From JBCDBL01 sp039183635 (GTDB taxonomy: Bacteria; Pseudomonadota; Alphaproteobacteria; Caulobacterales; Parvularculaceae), in NCBI GenBank assembly GCA_039183635.1, contig JBCDBL010000012.1, positions 1 to 44,877 on the forward strand: a stretch of 44,877 bases of DNA, given 5' to 3'. Made by a program: the position numbers and the translations under genes. The notes below the pieces were generated by a model. That model had not been told where the DNA came from. It ran no database searches and saw only the letters and a program-made list of their open reading frames with translations. Below, in pieces: positions 15,434 through 24,309 of the stretch. How positions within the stretch are numbered: the stretch's first letter is position 1; the number at the start of each line of letters is the position of its first letter.

Positions 15434-16770
15434 CAGTAGCGCATCCGTGCATATATAATGAGAAGCACTCCGGCGAGTACGGTGCACATAGCCGGAACGA
15501 TCAATAGACGTTCCAGGCTGCCGGCGGCGTCCGGATCGCCGACAATCGACGAGACGAGGATCGGCCCGAGGCCCCCGCCGACCAGCGTTGTTAAGCCGTT
15601 ATAAAGGCCGACATCGCTGCCTAAGGTCGACGCCGGCAATGCCTTTTGCAGGAGGGCGAATTCAGCCGCAGTGTAGGCTGATGATAAAAAGATGGAGGCC
15701 GCGAAGAACCCCATCACCATAAGGATCGCATCGGCGCTTAGGGAAAAATAAACGAGCACGCCCGCCAGAACATACCCTATCGCGGCGATAAGCGCCCGGG
15801 CGGAGGTGCGATCGCCGATATTCGACCAGATCCATACGCCGATAATAGAGCCCGCGAAGGGCAGAGAGACGGCCCAGGCGAGATCCTCAAAAGCCAGCCC
15901 TTTGGTTCTTACAAAAAAGCTCGGCAACCAACTGGTCAGACCAAGGGCGATGACATTGTTCAGCATGCCCGCCAAAAGCAGTATCAGGAACAAAGGGGAT
16001 GTAAACAGCCGGCGTACGCGACCTTTTTCAGCAGCGGTCTTTATCCCGCCCGACGCAGCCTGGTCTTGCGCTGTTTGGTCCTGCCCCGCCGCAATCCAGT
16101 CTTTTTCAGCGCTTGTCATATCCGGCGCGTCTTCAGGCGTGTCGTAAACGCCACGGACGATCAGCGGCAAGGTTATGATGAGGCCAAGAATGGCGAGCCC
16201 CCAAAACCCGACCCGCCAGCCGAACGCATTCATAGCCGGCACGAGAATGACAGGCGACAGCAAAACCGCGAGAAACAGACCCGAAATCCAGATGGAGTTG
16301 GCGCGTCCCCGTTCAGTGGAGGGGAACCAGTTTCGGGTCAGCATGTTCATCATCGGAAAATGCACCCCTTCCGATACGCCGAGTAAAAGCCGGCAGGCGG
16401 CCAGCGCAAGAAGGATCTGGCTTACAAAAGCGCCGAGGGCTGTGAAAAAGCACCAAAGGACGACGATAATAAGAAGGGATTTACGCGGCCCTATCCGTGC
16501 GGCGAGGGGGGAGAGGAAAATGTTCGCAAGCCCGTACCCCACGTAAAAGAGCGAGAAAAGTAATTCGCCGCGTTGTGTAAGCTCCTCCGTTGTCCATCCA
16601 TATTCCTCCGCCATGAGGGGGAGGGCGAGGGATATGTTGACCCGGTCGAGATACCCTACGAACAAAGTAACAAGAAGAATGAACGCCAAGCGCCAACGTG
16701 AGGCGTTTGGGCTTGTCAGCGTTGCAAAGGGCCGTCGACCTTCCGGTCCAACTGCAGCAGGGCTTGCCAT
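15433..16770 (-). CDS. MFS transporter, anion:cation symporter (ACS) type
   Basis: The 445-residue protein has about 12 membrane segments. The first loop after TM1 reads GYLDRVNISLALPLMAEEYGWT, the pattern of the ACS family, which imports organic anions such as hexuronates, phthalate and other carboxylates by proton or sodium symport. The MFS loop 2-3 motif appears as PLAARIGPRKSLL, and LGVSEGVHFPMMNMLTRNWFP is a further ACS signature in TM4-5. ATG at 16770 lies five bases after the stop of the PLP enzyme and its stop overlaps the TetR start, so the three genes form a tight operon. It probably imports the acid or amino acid released by the neighbouring acylase. Confidence 0.93.
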   Translation of the reverse strand: MASPAAVGPEGRRPFATLTSPNASRWRLAFILLVTLFVGYLDRVNISLALPLMAEEYGWTTEELTQRGELLFSLFYVGYGLANIFLSPLAARIGPRKSLLIIVVLWCFFTALGAFVSQILLALAACRLLLGVSEGVHFPMMNMLTRNWFPSTERGRANSIWISGLFLAVLLSPVILVPAMNAFGWRVGFWGLAILGLIITLPLIVRGVYDTPEDAPDMTSAEKDWIAAGQDQTAQDQAASGGIKTAAEKGRVRRLFTSPLFLILLLAGMLNNVIALGLTSWLPSFFVRTKGLAFEDLAWAVSLPFAGSIIGVWIWSNIGDRTSARALIAAIGYVLAGVLVYFSLSADAILMVMGFFAASIFLSSAYTAAEFALLQKALPASTLGSDVGLYNGLTTLVGGGLGPILVSSIVGDPDAAGSLERLLIVPAMCTVLAGVLLIIYARMRY

Positions 16771-16775
16771 ATCTG

Positions 16776-18212
16776 TCAGGCGCGGGTGTAAAGACGGTTC
16801 ATGAACTCAACAAGCACCTTGTCGCGAACGGGCGCGGGCATGGCGTTCATGATGTTGTTGATCTCCGCCATGCCGTCGGGCAGTTCCCCATTGTTGCCGT
16901 CAAAAACCGAATCCATCGCATCCAGCATTTGGCCGGCGGGCAATGTCATGAGATCTGCGATTTCCGGGGGGAGGTCCCCGGCTGCTTTGGCCCCCGGTTG
17001 ACCGCGCAGATGTTGAACGGATGCTTCTAAGTCGTGGATCAATTCGTCCGTATGGGGGGCGTTAGACGCACCGACGGACAGGTGAATATTCGCCGGCGAG
17101 GGGCCGAAACCGAATTGGGGCTGGATGAACCAGCCTTTTTCCTTCATGGCGTCGGCGAGGGCGAAGATGTCAAAATCGGTTGCGGAAAACGCGAACAGAT
17201 TTCCTGGCGGGTCGCCGCATAACTCCAAACCTTCAATCCTGTTGATCGCCGCCTTTATCTTTTGCGAGGCGTCTTGGGTTTTTTCCGCCAACCGGAGATA
17301 CCCCTCCCGCCCTAAATGGTTCAGGATCGCCCATGTCGCGGCTATGGGGCCGCCGGATTTCGTTGACATCACGGTCGGGTTCACCACCGTATACCCGGTC
17401 CAGCCCGACCAGGCGAAAATCTGATACCGGCGCATTTGCCCATCGGCATACAGAATGGATGACGCCCCTTTGGCGGCGTAACCCCATTTATGAAAGTCCA
17501 TGGACATTTGCGTGACGCCTGGCGTTGAAAGGTCGAATGCAGGGATGTCCGCGCCGGTCTCGCGCGCAAAGGGCAGATACATTCCGCCGACGCAGCAATC
17601 TACATGAAACAGAATGTTATGTTTTAAGGCGGTCTCGCCAAGTTCCGCGATCGGGTCGACGACCCCATGGGCGTAAGAGGGGCCTGAGCCCACCATCATG
17701 ATGGTTTCAGACGTAATCGCTGCGTCCATTTTCTCCGGGATTGCAATAAAAGACTGAGGGTCGACGTCGACGACCACGGGCGTCACGTCAAAATAGAGGC
17801 AGGCCTTAAAAAAAGCCGGGTGCGCTGTTTCCGGTAAAACCAGTGTCGGCTTCGTAATCTCGGGAAATAAGTCCCGCGCCCTGTCCCGGGCGGTTTTCAC
17901 CGACAAAAGAATGCTTTCCGTACCGCCCGATGTGAAGGAGCCTTTGGCGCCGACCGGGGCGTTGTGCAGGTCAAGCGCCATGGCGATGACATCCCGCTCA
18001 AGCTCAAGACAGGACGGAAAGGATGTCGGGTCAAGCCCGTTTTCGGTTAAAAAGGCGCTGTATGCGTCATGCAAAAGCTGCATCGCTTCCGGCCCGGCAT
18101 CATAGACATAGGCGAACACGCGCCCCTCCTGCCAGCGCACGTCATGGGCCTTCAACGCTTCAAGATTGGCCATAATGTCTTTGGGGGAGCGGCCCTCAGC
18201 GGGAATTTTCAT
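16776..18212 (-). CDS. PLP-dependent lyase/decarboxylase of the sphingosine-1-phosphate lyase family
   Basis: This is a fold-type I PLP enzyme. The family splits sphingosine phosphates into a long-chain aldehyde and phosphoethanolamine; relatives decarboxylate amino acids. Family-specific features, numbered from an upstream in-frame TTG at 18263, are SGGTESILLSVKTARD (112-127), VGSGPSYAHGVVDPI (191-205), HVDCCVGGM with the PLP-contacting Asp222, FDLSTPGVTQMSMDFHKWGYAAKG with Lys259 as the Schiff-base lysine, and SGGPIAATWAILNHLGREGY. The eukaryotic N-terminal membrane anchor is missing, as in bacterial homologues. The TTG at 18263 overlaps the operator palindrome; ATG 18212 (GAGAAGG 11 bases upstream) or ATG 18221 is more likely. 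It is first gene of an operon with the MFS and TetR genes. An amino-acid decarboxylase role cannot be excluded. Confidence 0.92.
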   Translation of the reverse strand: MKIPAEGRSPKDIMANLEALKAHDVRWQEGRVFAYVYDAGPEAMQLLHDAYSAFLTENGLDPTSFPSCLELERDVIAMALDLHNAPVGAKGSFTSGGTESILLSVKTARDRARDLFPEITKPTLVLPETAHPAFFKACLYFDVTPVVVDVDPQSFIAIPEKMDAAITSETIMMVGSGPSYAHGVVDPIAELGETALKHNILFHVDCCVGGMYLPFARETGADIPAFDLSTPGVTQMSMDFHKWGYAAKGASSILYADGQMRRYQIFAWSGWTGYTVVNPTVMSTKSGGPIAATWAILNHLGREGYLRLAEKTQDASQKIKAAINRIEGLELCGDPPGNLFAFSATDFDIFALADAMKEKGWFIQPQFGFGPSPANIHLSVGASNAPHTDELIHDLEASVQHLRGQPGAKAAGDLPPEIADLMTLPAGQMLDAMDSVFDGNNGELPDGMAEINNIMNAMPAPVRDKVLVEFMNRLYTRA

Positions 18213-18252
18213 GGCTTTCATCACCTTCTCTAGGCTTGACAGGCGTCTTTTA

Positions 18253-18274
18253 AGTTTGGACAACTGTACAAACT
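18253..18274. promoter_or_regulatory. 22-bp palindromic operator between divergent lyase and acylase operons
   Basis: Arms AGTTTGGACA (18253-18262) and TGTACAAACT (18265-18274) match in 9 of 10 positions around a 2-base centre. TetR-family operators often have this form. It is 41 bases upstream of the preferred lyase start and 44 bases upstream of the acylase start, so one bound protein could silence both directions. The TetR protein encoded at 14789-15433 is the obvious candidate. Confidence 0.75.
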
Positions 18275-18318
18275 AAAGGCGTGATTAGCAAGGGCGATCT
18301 TCGCGGAGGCTCGTAACG

Positions 18319-20826
18319 ATGAAAAAATGGCTGATCGGGGCGGCGGTTACAGGCCTTGTTCTGAGTATTCCTGTGGGGCTGGCGCTTTGGGGCGTGTGGG
18401 GATGGTTTTTTCAACGCGCCCTGCCGAATTATAATGCCGATGAAACGGTCCCCAGCCTGAGTGCGGAGGTTGAAATTATGCGCGACGGGGACGGCGTTCC
18501 GCATATCTTTGCAGAAAATTTAAGCGATCTTCTGTTTGCGCAAGGATATGTCCACGCCCAGGACCGTTTCTTCACGATGGATTTTTACCGTCACATCGCC
18601 TTGGGGCGACTGCATCGTATCGCCGGCGCGGACGCCGAAGTTATTGAAAACGACCGCTTCATGCAGACGATGCGCTTTGGCGCCAGTGCTGAGACGGAGT
18701 TCCAGACCCTCTCGCCTGACGCGCGCGATCTGCTAAGGGCGTTTGCGGGTGGCGTAAACGCCTATATTAAGGACAAGAAGCCGGGACAGGTCGCGTTGGA
18801 ATACGCCGCGCTTCATCTTGCCGGCCGCGATATAGAGATTGCGCCTTGGCGGCCGCAGGACAGCCTTGCGATCAGCAAACTTGTCGGTTTCTCTTTATCC
18901 GGACGCGATCTAACGCGGGAGCTTGACCGGGCGGCGGTTTTAGACGCCGTCGGCCCGCAAATGTACGCGCAATGGCGACTGGCCTATGATTACGACCGAC
19001 ACCCCGTTGTTTTGAAAGAGGAAGACGCCAAAAATGCGGGCTTAGAACCGCCTAAAGGGGGACGCTTTACATCACCAGGGCTGACCAGAGGCGTCCTTGC
19101 GTCTCGCGCCGGCGTTGAACGGTATGGTCTGGCGCCCGAAGGGGCGGGGTCGAACGCGTTTGCGCTGTCCGGCGCGCTGACGAAAAGCGGGCGGCCTCTG
19201 ATCGCCGTCGACCCCCACGCCGCCCTTGAAATTCCAAATATCTGGCACGAGATTGGCCTCCACCTTCGCCCCGGCGCCGATGGTGAGGACGTCTCCATAT
19301 ACGGCTGGGCGGCGGCTCCGTTCTTTCTCATTCTTGAAGGAAAGAACAATTATGGCGCATGGGGAACGACGAATGTCACCGGAGGCGACCCGTTCGATCT
19401 GTTTGTTCTCACCATAAACCCTGAGAATAGCGAACAGTACTTGTGGAACAACGAATGGCGGACGTTTGATAAAGTCTCTCTCCGCTTGCCTGGCCGCGAT
19501 GGCGAGATGGCGACATCTGAGGCTGATTGGACCCATTTCGGCCCGGTTGTAAGCGCGCCGGACGCCGCAACGGTTCTCGCTGCGCGGTGGGGCGGTTTTA
19601 AGGCCGGCAAAATTACAGAGGCGAGCCTGGCGCTGCCCTTTAGCCGCACTTTTGAAAACATGCGCGCCGCCCTTGAAAACTGGGACTATCCACCCACTCA
19701 CTTTGTCTGGGCGGGAAAGGATGGAACGATCGGCATTCAACAGGCCGGTCGCTTCCCTTACCGCGCGCCCGGACACGCCGGTTTGTTTCCCCACGCCGCC
19801 GCGGGGGATAACGAGGATTGGCGCGGCATGATCGCCTATGAAGACATGCCGTATGGGGCCGATCCGTCCTCAGGGTTCATCGCTACGGGAAACAATCCGA
19901 TTAAGGCGCCGTCTTATTTTGCTGCTTTGGGCGACCGCGAAAACGCAGATGCGGATTACTTAAAAGATGTGGCGCGGGGATATCGTGGCGCGCGTTTAGA
20001 AGCCCTGATTGAGGGGCGCGATGACCATGACGCGGCGTCGGCCAAACAAATCCAGACCGACGTTACGGTGCAAGGGTTGAAAGATACGCTGGCCTATGTG
20101 GACTGGGCGGCGTTCAAGGGGCGCAGCGCCTGCGCTGCAGTGTTGGCGGATTGGGATGGCGGGTTTGATGCGGATAGGTCTGGCGCTTTGGTGTTCGCAC
20201 GTCTTTGGTCGGTGATTTTAGACGACGTCTATAGGCCCCATTTGCCCGACGATGCGCCGGTGAATGTCGGCATGACCGAGCTTATGTCGTTGGAGGCGAT
20301 CTTAAAAGATCCGGACAGCGGCTGGTGGGATGATCCGCAGACAGATAGCCGAGAAGTACGGGACGACCGCCTTGCGGATATTGCGCCTAAGGTCTGCGCC
20401 GCCTTAGAAGGTGAATTCGGAGGCGACAGCCGCGCCTGGCGGTGGGACATGGCGCACCAGGCGGCGTTCGTTGCGCCGGTCTTGGGGCGGTCCGGCGTCG
20501 GCCTGTTTGAACATGCGGCGAACCGGGACGGCGTTCCTCTTTCGGGCGGCGCCGGTACGATTTCCGTATCCCGGTGGAAACATGGCGCCGGTTATGCGCC
20601 GGTGCATATCCCCGGCTATCGTATGATTTTTGATTGGGGCGATCCTGATCGGATGTTCCTCATCAATTCGGTTGGGCAGTCCAGTCACGTCGCCAGTCCA
20701 CACTATGCGGACCAACAGGAAAAGTGGGCTGCTGGCGCTTATCGGGATGTTATGTTGACCGAAGACGCCATCCGCGGGCGCGCCAAGCATGTGCAAACAC
20801 TATCTCCGGAGGGCATGCCGAAATGA
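18319..20826 (+). CDS. Penicillin-acylase-family Ntn amidohydrolase
   Basis: It hydrolyses the amide bond of an N-acylated substrate, probably in the periplasm. The 835-residue precursor has an N-terminal signal or anchor segment (LIGAAVTGLVLSIPVGLAL) and the alpha-chain motif IMRDGDGVPHIFAENLSDLL, then FAQGYVHAQDRFF (about residues 54-85). The self-cleavage site is GAG/SNAFALSG with nucleophile Ser278. The beta chain contains DPHAALEIPNIWHEIGL and NYGAWGTTNVTGGDPFDLF, the latter matching the conserved Trp-Gly-x-Thr-Asn segment of the family. ATG at 18319 follows GGAGGC. Its stop overlaps the start of the next dehydrogenase gene (ATGA). It is divergent from the PLP-lyase operon and more like classical penicillin G acylases than the protein at 7252-9435. 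The substrate is unknown. Confidence 0.93.
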   Translation: MKKWLIGAAVTGLVLSIPVGLALWGVWGWFFQRALPNYNADETVPSLSAEVEIMRDGDGVPHIFAENLSDLLFAQGYVHAQDRFFTMDFYRHIALGRLHRIAGADAEVIENDRFMQTMRFGASAETEFQTLSPDARDLLRAFAGGVNAYIKDKKPGQVALEYAALHLAGRDIEIAPWRPQDSLAISKLVGFSLSGRDLTRELDRAAVLDAVGPQMYAQWRLAYDYDRHPVVLKEEDAKNAGLEPPKGGRFTSPGLTRGVLASRAGVERYGLAPEGAGSNAFALSGALTKSGRPLIAVDPHAALEIPNIWHEIGLHLRPGADGEDVSIYGWAAAPFFLILEGKNNYGAWGTTNVTGGDPFDLFVLTINPENSEQYLWNNEWRTFDKVSLRLPGRDGEMATSEADWTHFGPVVSAPDAATVLAARWGGFKAGKITEASLALPFSRTFENMRAALENWDYPPTHFVWAGKDGTIGIQQAGRFPYRAPGHAGLFPHAAAGDNEDWRGMIAYEDMPYGADPSSGFIATGNNPIKAPSYFAALGDRENADADYLKDVARGYRGARLEALIEGRDDHDAASAKQIQTDVTVQGLKDTLAYVDWAAFKGRSACAAVLADWDGGFDADRSGALVFARLWSVILDDVYRPHLPDDAPVNVGMTELMSLEAILKDPDSGWWDDPQTDSREVRDDRLADIAPKVCAALEGEFGGDSRAWRWDMAHQAAFVAPVLGRSGVGLFEHAANRDGVPLSGGAGTISVSRWKHGAGYAPVHIPGYRMIFDWGDPDRMFLINSVGQSSHVASPHYADQQEKWAAGAYRDVMLTEDAIRGRAKHVQTLSPEGMPK

Positions 20827-22211
20827 CAATGCGATCAGAAACCATCTACAAAAGCGTTAATCCGTCAACGGGTGAAATTTTTGCAACCTATAACGGAGCG
20901 AACGGGCCGGAGATTGAAGCGACGCTATCTCAAGCTGTAAGGGCCTACCAAAGTTGGTCCAAGGCTTCTCACAGTGATCGCGCTGCCGCCCTTAATAACG
21001 TCGCCGACGCCATAGAGGCGGAACGGGACGCCTTAGCGTTGCTCGCCGCTCAGGAGATGGGCAAGCCCATAAGGGATGGCCGGACCGAAGTGTTGAAGTG
21101 CGCAAGCCTTTGCCGCTATTACGCAGAAGAAGGCGAGGCGATACTCGCGCCTCGACGCACGGAAATTGATGACGGTCTGGTGACGCTGGTCCACCAGCCT
21201 TTGGGCCTGATTTTCTCCGTAACGCCGTGGAATTTTCCGTTCTGGCAGGTTCTTCGCGCCGCAGTTCCTACCATGGTCGCCGGAAACGTCGTTTTGAACA
21301 AGCCTGCTCCGAATGTCATCGGCTGCGCCCTTGCAATTGTTGCAATAGCGGAAAAAGCCGGTATCCCAAAAGGCGTTCTTCAGACGATTAATACCGACAA
21401 TAGTCAGTCAGCAGATATAATAAAGGACCCCCGTGTGAAGGGCGTCGCGCTTACCGGCTCAGAAAAGGCGGGGGCGAGCGTCGCCGGCACAGCCGGCGGG
21501 GCCCTAAAAAAAACGGTTTTGGAGCTTGGCGGGTCCGACCCGTTTATTGTTATGGCCGACGCGGATATCGCCGCCGCGGCCGCCGCGGCGGCCAAATCGC
21601 GGTTCACGAATGCGGGGCAGGTCTGCATCGCCTCTAAACGCCTGATTGTCGCTGAAGAAATAGCGGACGCCTTTACAGATGCGTTTCTGGCCGAGACCCA
21701 AAATTTCACGCCCGCCTCACCGGAGGCGGAGGCGACGCGCCTTGGCCCGATGGCGCGAGGCGATTTGCGCGACCAGCTTGATGAGCAGACTTCTAAAACC
21801 ATCGCTGGCGGCGCAGATATCGTCTTACGCGGCGGCGTTGTTGACGGCGCTGGCTACTTTTATGCGCCGACTATATTACACAATGTTGCAGCCGACAGTC
21901 CTGCCCTCTGTGAAGAAACGTTTGGCCCGCTCGCCGCTATCATCCGTACTCGTGGTGAAGGAGAAGCCATTGAAGCCGCTAACCGGACGAATTATGGGTT
22001 ATCCTCTAGTATTTGGACAAACGATGAAGAGCGCGGGTTGCGCCTTGCACGGCAAATTGAAGCTGGCGGCGTCTTTATCAATACGATCACAGCGTCAGAC
22101 CCACGTTTCCCTTTTGGAGGTATTGGTCGTTCTGGTTATGGCCGTGAGCTTGGCGCCGAAGGCGTGTATGAGTTTTGTAACTTGAAAACAATCCGGACTC
22201 ACCGTCTTTAG
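20823..22211 (+). CDS. Aldehyde dehydrogenase of the succinate-semialdehyde (Sad/GabD) type
   Basis: NAD(P)-dependent oxidation of an aldehyde or semialdehyde. The 462-residue protein opens with the subfamily motif SVNPSTGEI. It has Asn137 in TPWNFPFWQVLRAA, the cofactor-binding segment VALTGSEKAG, Glu234 in LELGGSDPFIV, nucleophile Cys268 in FTNAGQVCIAS, and PFGGIGRSGYGRELG near the end. ATG at 20823 overlaps the acylase stop in an ATGA arrangement, with GGAGGG nine bases upstream; the longer frame from 20724 lies inside the acylase gene and is rejected. Operon partnership with an amide hydrolase, and divergence from a PLP lyase/decarboxylase that yields aldehydes, suggest that it oxidises the aldehyde made by that enzyme. 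It is convergent with the DUF1080 gene, 25 bases away. Confidence 0.93.
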   Translation: MTMRSETIYKSVNPSTGEIFATYNGANGPEIEATLSQAVRAYQSWSKASHSDRAAALNNVADAIEAERDALALLAAQEMGKPIRDGRTEVLKCASLCRYYAEEGEAILAPRRTEIDDGLVTLVHQPLGLIFSVTPWNFPFWQVLRAAVPTMVAGNVVLNKPAPNVIGCALAIVAIAEKAGIPKGVLQTINTDNSQSADIIKDPRVKGVALTGSEKAGASVAGTAGGALKKTVLELGGSDPFIVMADADIAAAAAAAAKSRFTNAGQVCIASKRLIVAEEIADAFTDAFLAETQNFTPASPEAEATRLGPMARGDLRDQLDEQTSKTIAGGADIVLRGGVVDGAGYFYAPTILHNVAADSPALCEETFGPLAAIIRTRGEGEAIEAANRTNYGLSSSIWTNDEERGLRLARQIEAGGVFINTITASDPRFPFGGIGRSGYGRELGAEGVYEFCNLKTIRTHRL

Positions 22212-22236
22212 CGTCCTGACGTTTTATTGAAATTTT

Positions 22237-23016
22237 CTAGTTGTCTGTAAAACTTGTCTCGTTGGGCAGCTCTCGTATTCTGATGTTGCGAAACTCGACT
22301 TGATTGAGATGGTCTTGTAGGACGATGTGTCCGGTTTCGTATTTGCCGTAAAATTTGGAATTCTTGAAGCTCGAATTTGCAACGGTGTCCAACCACTCCT
22401 GTGATCGTGTGTCAAAGCTTGCCATCTCAGCGCCGTTTAGCGTGTGGGTTACTTTTCCATTCATGACGCGTAGTCGCACCTTGTTGAACTCACCCACCGG
22501 TTTGGTGCTGTCGACAGGCGGCGGCAATTGATCGAAGATGGCGCTGGCGCGATGGGAAGGCTTTTTCGCAACATTGCTGTTAACATTGTCAAGAATTTGG
22601 ATCTCAATCCCCGATTGGTGCGCGAAACGGGCGCCTTCAACTTCGCGGACGCCAAACATCAGGCCGCTGTTGGCTCTACGAGATACTTTCCATTCAAGCT
22701 CAAGCTCAAAATTTGTAAACTGATCGACTGTCATCAAGGCGCCGCGTTTTGTGACGTTGGTCGGCCACCATTTAAACGGCTCTAAAACGATATGTCCGTT
22801 TTTTACCGACCAGACTTCTGCCGGCGCCGGTTTGCCATAAGACCTCCATCCATTGAGCGTCTTGCCGTCAAACAGCATACGCCAGCCGCTTTCAACTTGT
22901 GCGGTTTGGGGAGGTCTTGGTTGAACGTCCTCCTGCGAGACTGCAGGAGAATTTGCAAGAACTCCAAATAAAGCAATTGAAGCCAAGTAGTGCAACTTGT
23001 GCGCCATTTTTATCAT
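22237..23016 (-). CDS. DUF1080 (3-keto-disaccharide hydrolase / keto-glycoside-cleaving) exported protein
   Basis: DUF1080 proteins have a LamG-like beta-sandwich; characterised members break 3-keto-glycosides. Seen: a signal peptide ending AVSQ (LASIALFGVLANSPAVSQ), the family start WRMLFDGKTLNGWRSYGKP, FELELEWKVSRRANSGLMFGV, SGIEIQILDN, and the closing GHIVLQDHLNQVEFRNIRIRELP. Start options are ATG 23016 and ATG 23007 behind GGAAAGGA; the frame also reaches TTG 23028. It is last of a four-gene minus-strand operon after the permease (24 bases apart). Acting in the periplasm, it would cleave the product of the GMC glucoside-3-dehydrogenase encoded divergently, leaving a keto sugar for import. 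Confidence 0.92.
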   Translation of the reverse strand: MIKMAHKLHYLASIALFGVLANSPAVSQEDVQPRPPQTAQVESGWRMLFDGKTLNGWRSYGKPAPAEVWSVKNGHIVLEPFKWWPTNVTKRGALMTVDQFTNFELELEWKVSRRANSGLMFGVREVEGARFAHQSGIEIQILDNVNSNVAKKPSHRASAIFDQLPPPVDSTKPVGEFNKVRLRVMNGKVTHTLNGAEMASFDTRSQEWLDTVANSSFKNSKFYGKYETGHIVLQDHLNQVEFRNIRIRELPNETSFTDN

Positions 23017-23040
23017 TTTCCTTTCCAATCAGCGGAAATA

Positions 23041-24273
23041 TCAGTGTTTCTCTTTTTCCTTAAAGAGAAAACCAAAGCCAATGGCGACAACGCCCGCCAT
23101 CACCCCTGGTACAAGCCAGACAGTGCGCCAGTTTGTTATACTATCATCTGTATATAAATTAAAAACCATATTTGAGATTTCACCGCCTATAAGGGTTCCT
23201 ATCCCAAGGGTGACAAAGGTGAGAAACGCCTGTGTTCTTGCTCTTGCAGATTTGGGGAACTGTTCGTCGACATAAATCTGTCCTGCAACAAAGAAGAAGT
23301 CATAGCATACGCCATGCAGTAAAATACCAAGTAAGATAAACGGCATGACAGCGCCTGCATCATTGTAGCCAAAGGCGAACAGCGCGTATCGAAAAGCCCA
23401 GGCAAGCATGCCGACCAGCAAAACGGTTTTAAAAGAGAAGCGGGCGAGAAGCAGCGGCAATAACAATAAAAACCCGATTTCAGACACTTGACCAAGAGAC
23501 TGAAGTGCAACGGCGTTGTCGATTTTTTGATCCACAAGGAACGCGTTTGTGTATCCGTAGTAGAATGCAAGGGGAATACTGGTGAGTAAGGAGCAAAAGA
23601 TGAAAACCCAAAACGCCCCGGAGGCTTTTAGCTGAAAAATATCTAGACCAAGGGCGCCAATGACGCCTGGCCCCGAAGGGCTTCTCGCTGCACGGGGAGG
23701 CGTTGCGGGAAGAAAAAAACAAAATACGCCAAGCGCCGCGGCGGCGGCGGCGGCCAGCCAAATGGGATAGGCCGTTTGTTCAATTGTGAATTGAGAGTCC
23801 GGCGTTAATACGAAATCTGCAACAACGAAACTAAGAACCAGTCCCGCCGCAATCCATCCAAGTGTTCCAAACATGCGGATTGCAGGGAATGTTCGGCTGG
23901 GGGTGTCGATTGCATGTAAGGTGATTGCATTGGCGAGGGGCAAGGTCGGCATGAAGGTAATCAGGTACAACAAGACTGTTACGTAAAAGACTGTTTTATC
24001 TGTCTGCACGTTGGCTAAAAAGACCAAAATTACGGCGCCTGTAAGGTGCAAGGCGCCGAGCATGCGTTCTGCGGGCGCGTACCGATCTGCAATGGCGCCA
24101 AAGATCAGTGGTGCGATAATTGCTGCAATGCCCTGAGCGGCGTAAGTTCGGCCAACGATATCCCCAAACCCCAAACGGATCATATATGCGCCGAGCGTCA
24201 CCCACCATGCGCCCCATACAAAGTATTGGAGGAACATCATTGTTGAGAGTTGGGCGCGTATGGACAGATGCAT
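23041..24273 (-). CDS. MFS transporter of the nucleoside:H+ symporter (NHS) type, probable keto-sugar importer
   Basis: The 410-residue protein has 12 predicted membrane segments. The start LSIRAQLSTMMFLQYFVWGAWWVTLGAYM is characteristic of the NupG-like NHS family. Other typical pieces are FGAIADRYAPAERMLG, PTLPLANAITLHAI and IRMFGTLGWIAAGL. Members of this group often sit beside DUF1080, TIM-barrel isomerase and Gfo/Idh genes in glycan-using bacteria, where nucleoside transport is unlikely. In this operon it lies between the isomerase and the DUF1080 gene, so import of a keto sugar is the natural guess. ATG at 24273 has AAGGAA about 11 bases upstream. Confidence 0.9.
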   Translation of the reverse strand: MHLSIRAQLSTMMFLQYFVWGAWWVTLGAYMIRLGFGDIVGRTYAAQGIAAIIAPLIFGAIADRYAPAERMLGALHLTGAVILVFLANVQTDKTVFYVTVLLYLITFMPTLPLANAITLHAIDTPSRTFPAIRMFGTLGWIAAGLVLSFVVADFVLTPDSQFTIEQTAYPIWLAAAAAAALGVFCFFLPATPPRAARSPSGPGVIGALGLDIFQLKASGAFWVFIFCSLLTSIPLAFYYGYTNAFLVDQKIDNAVALQSLGQVSEIGFLLLLPLLLARFSFKTVLLVGMLAWAFRYALFAFGYNDAGAVMPFILLGILLHGVCYDFFFVAGQIYVDEQFPKSARARTQAFLTFVTLGIGTLIGGEISNMVFNLYTDDSITNWRTVWLVPGVMAGVVAIGFGFLFKEKEKH

Positions 24274-24309
24274 TAATCGGGCGCTTCCTTTTTAGGTGAT
24301 GCAGAGCTG

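Noticed and set aside
19072..19794. Long minus-strand frame opposite the second acylase
   Set aside because: The acylase motifs on the plus strand are clear; the reverse frame has no domain.
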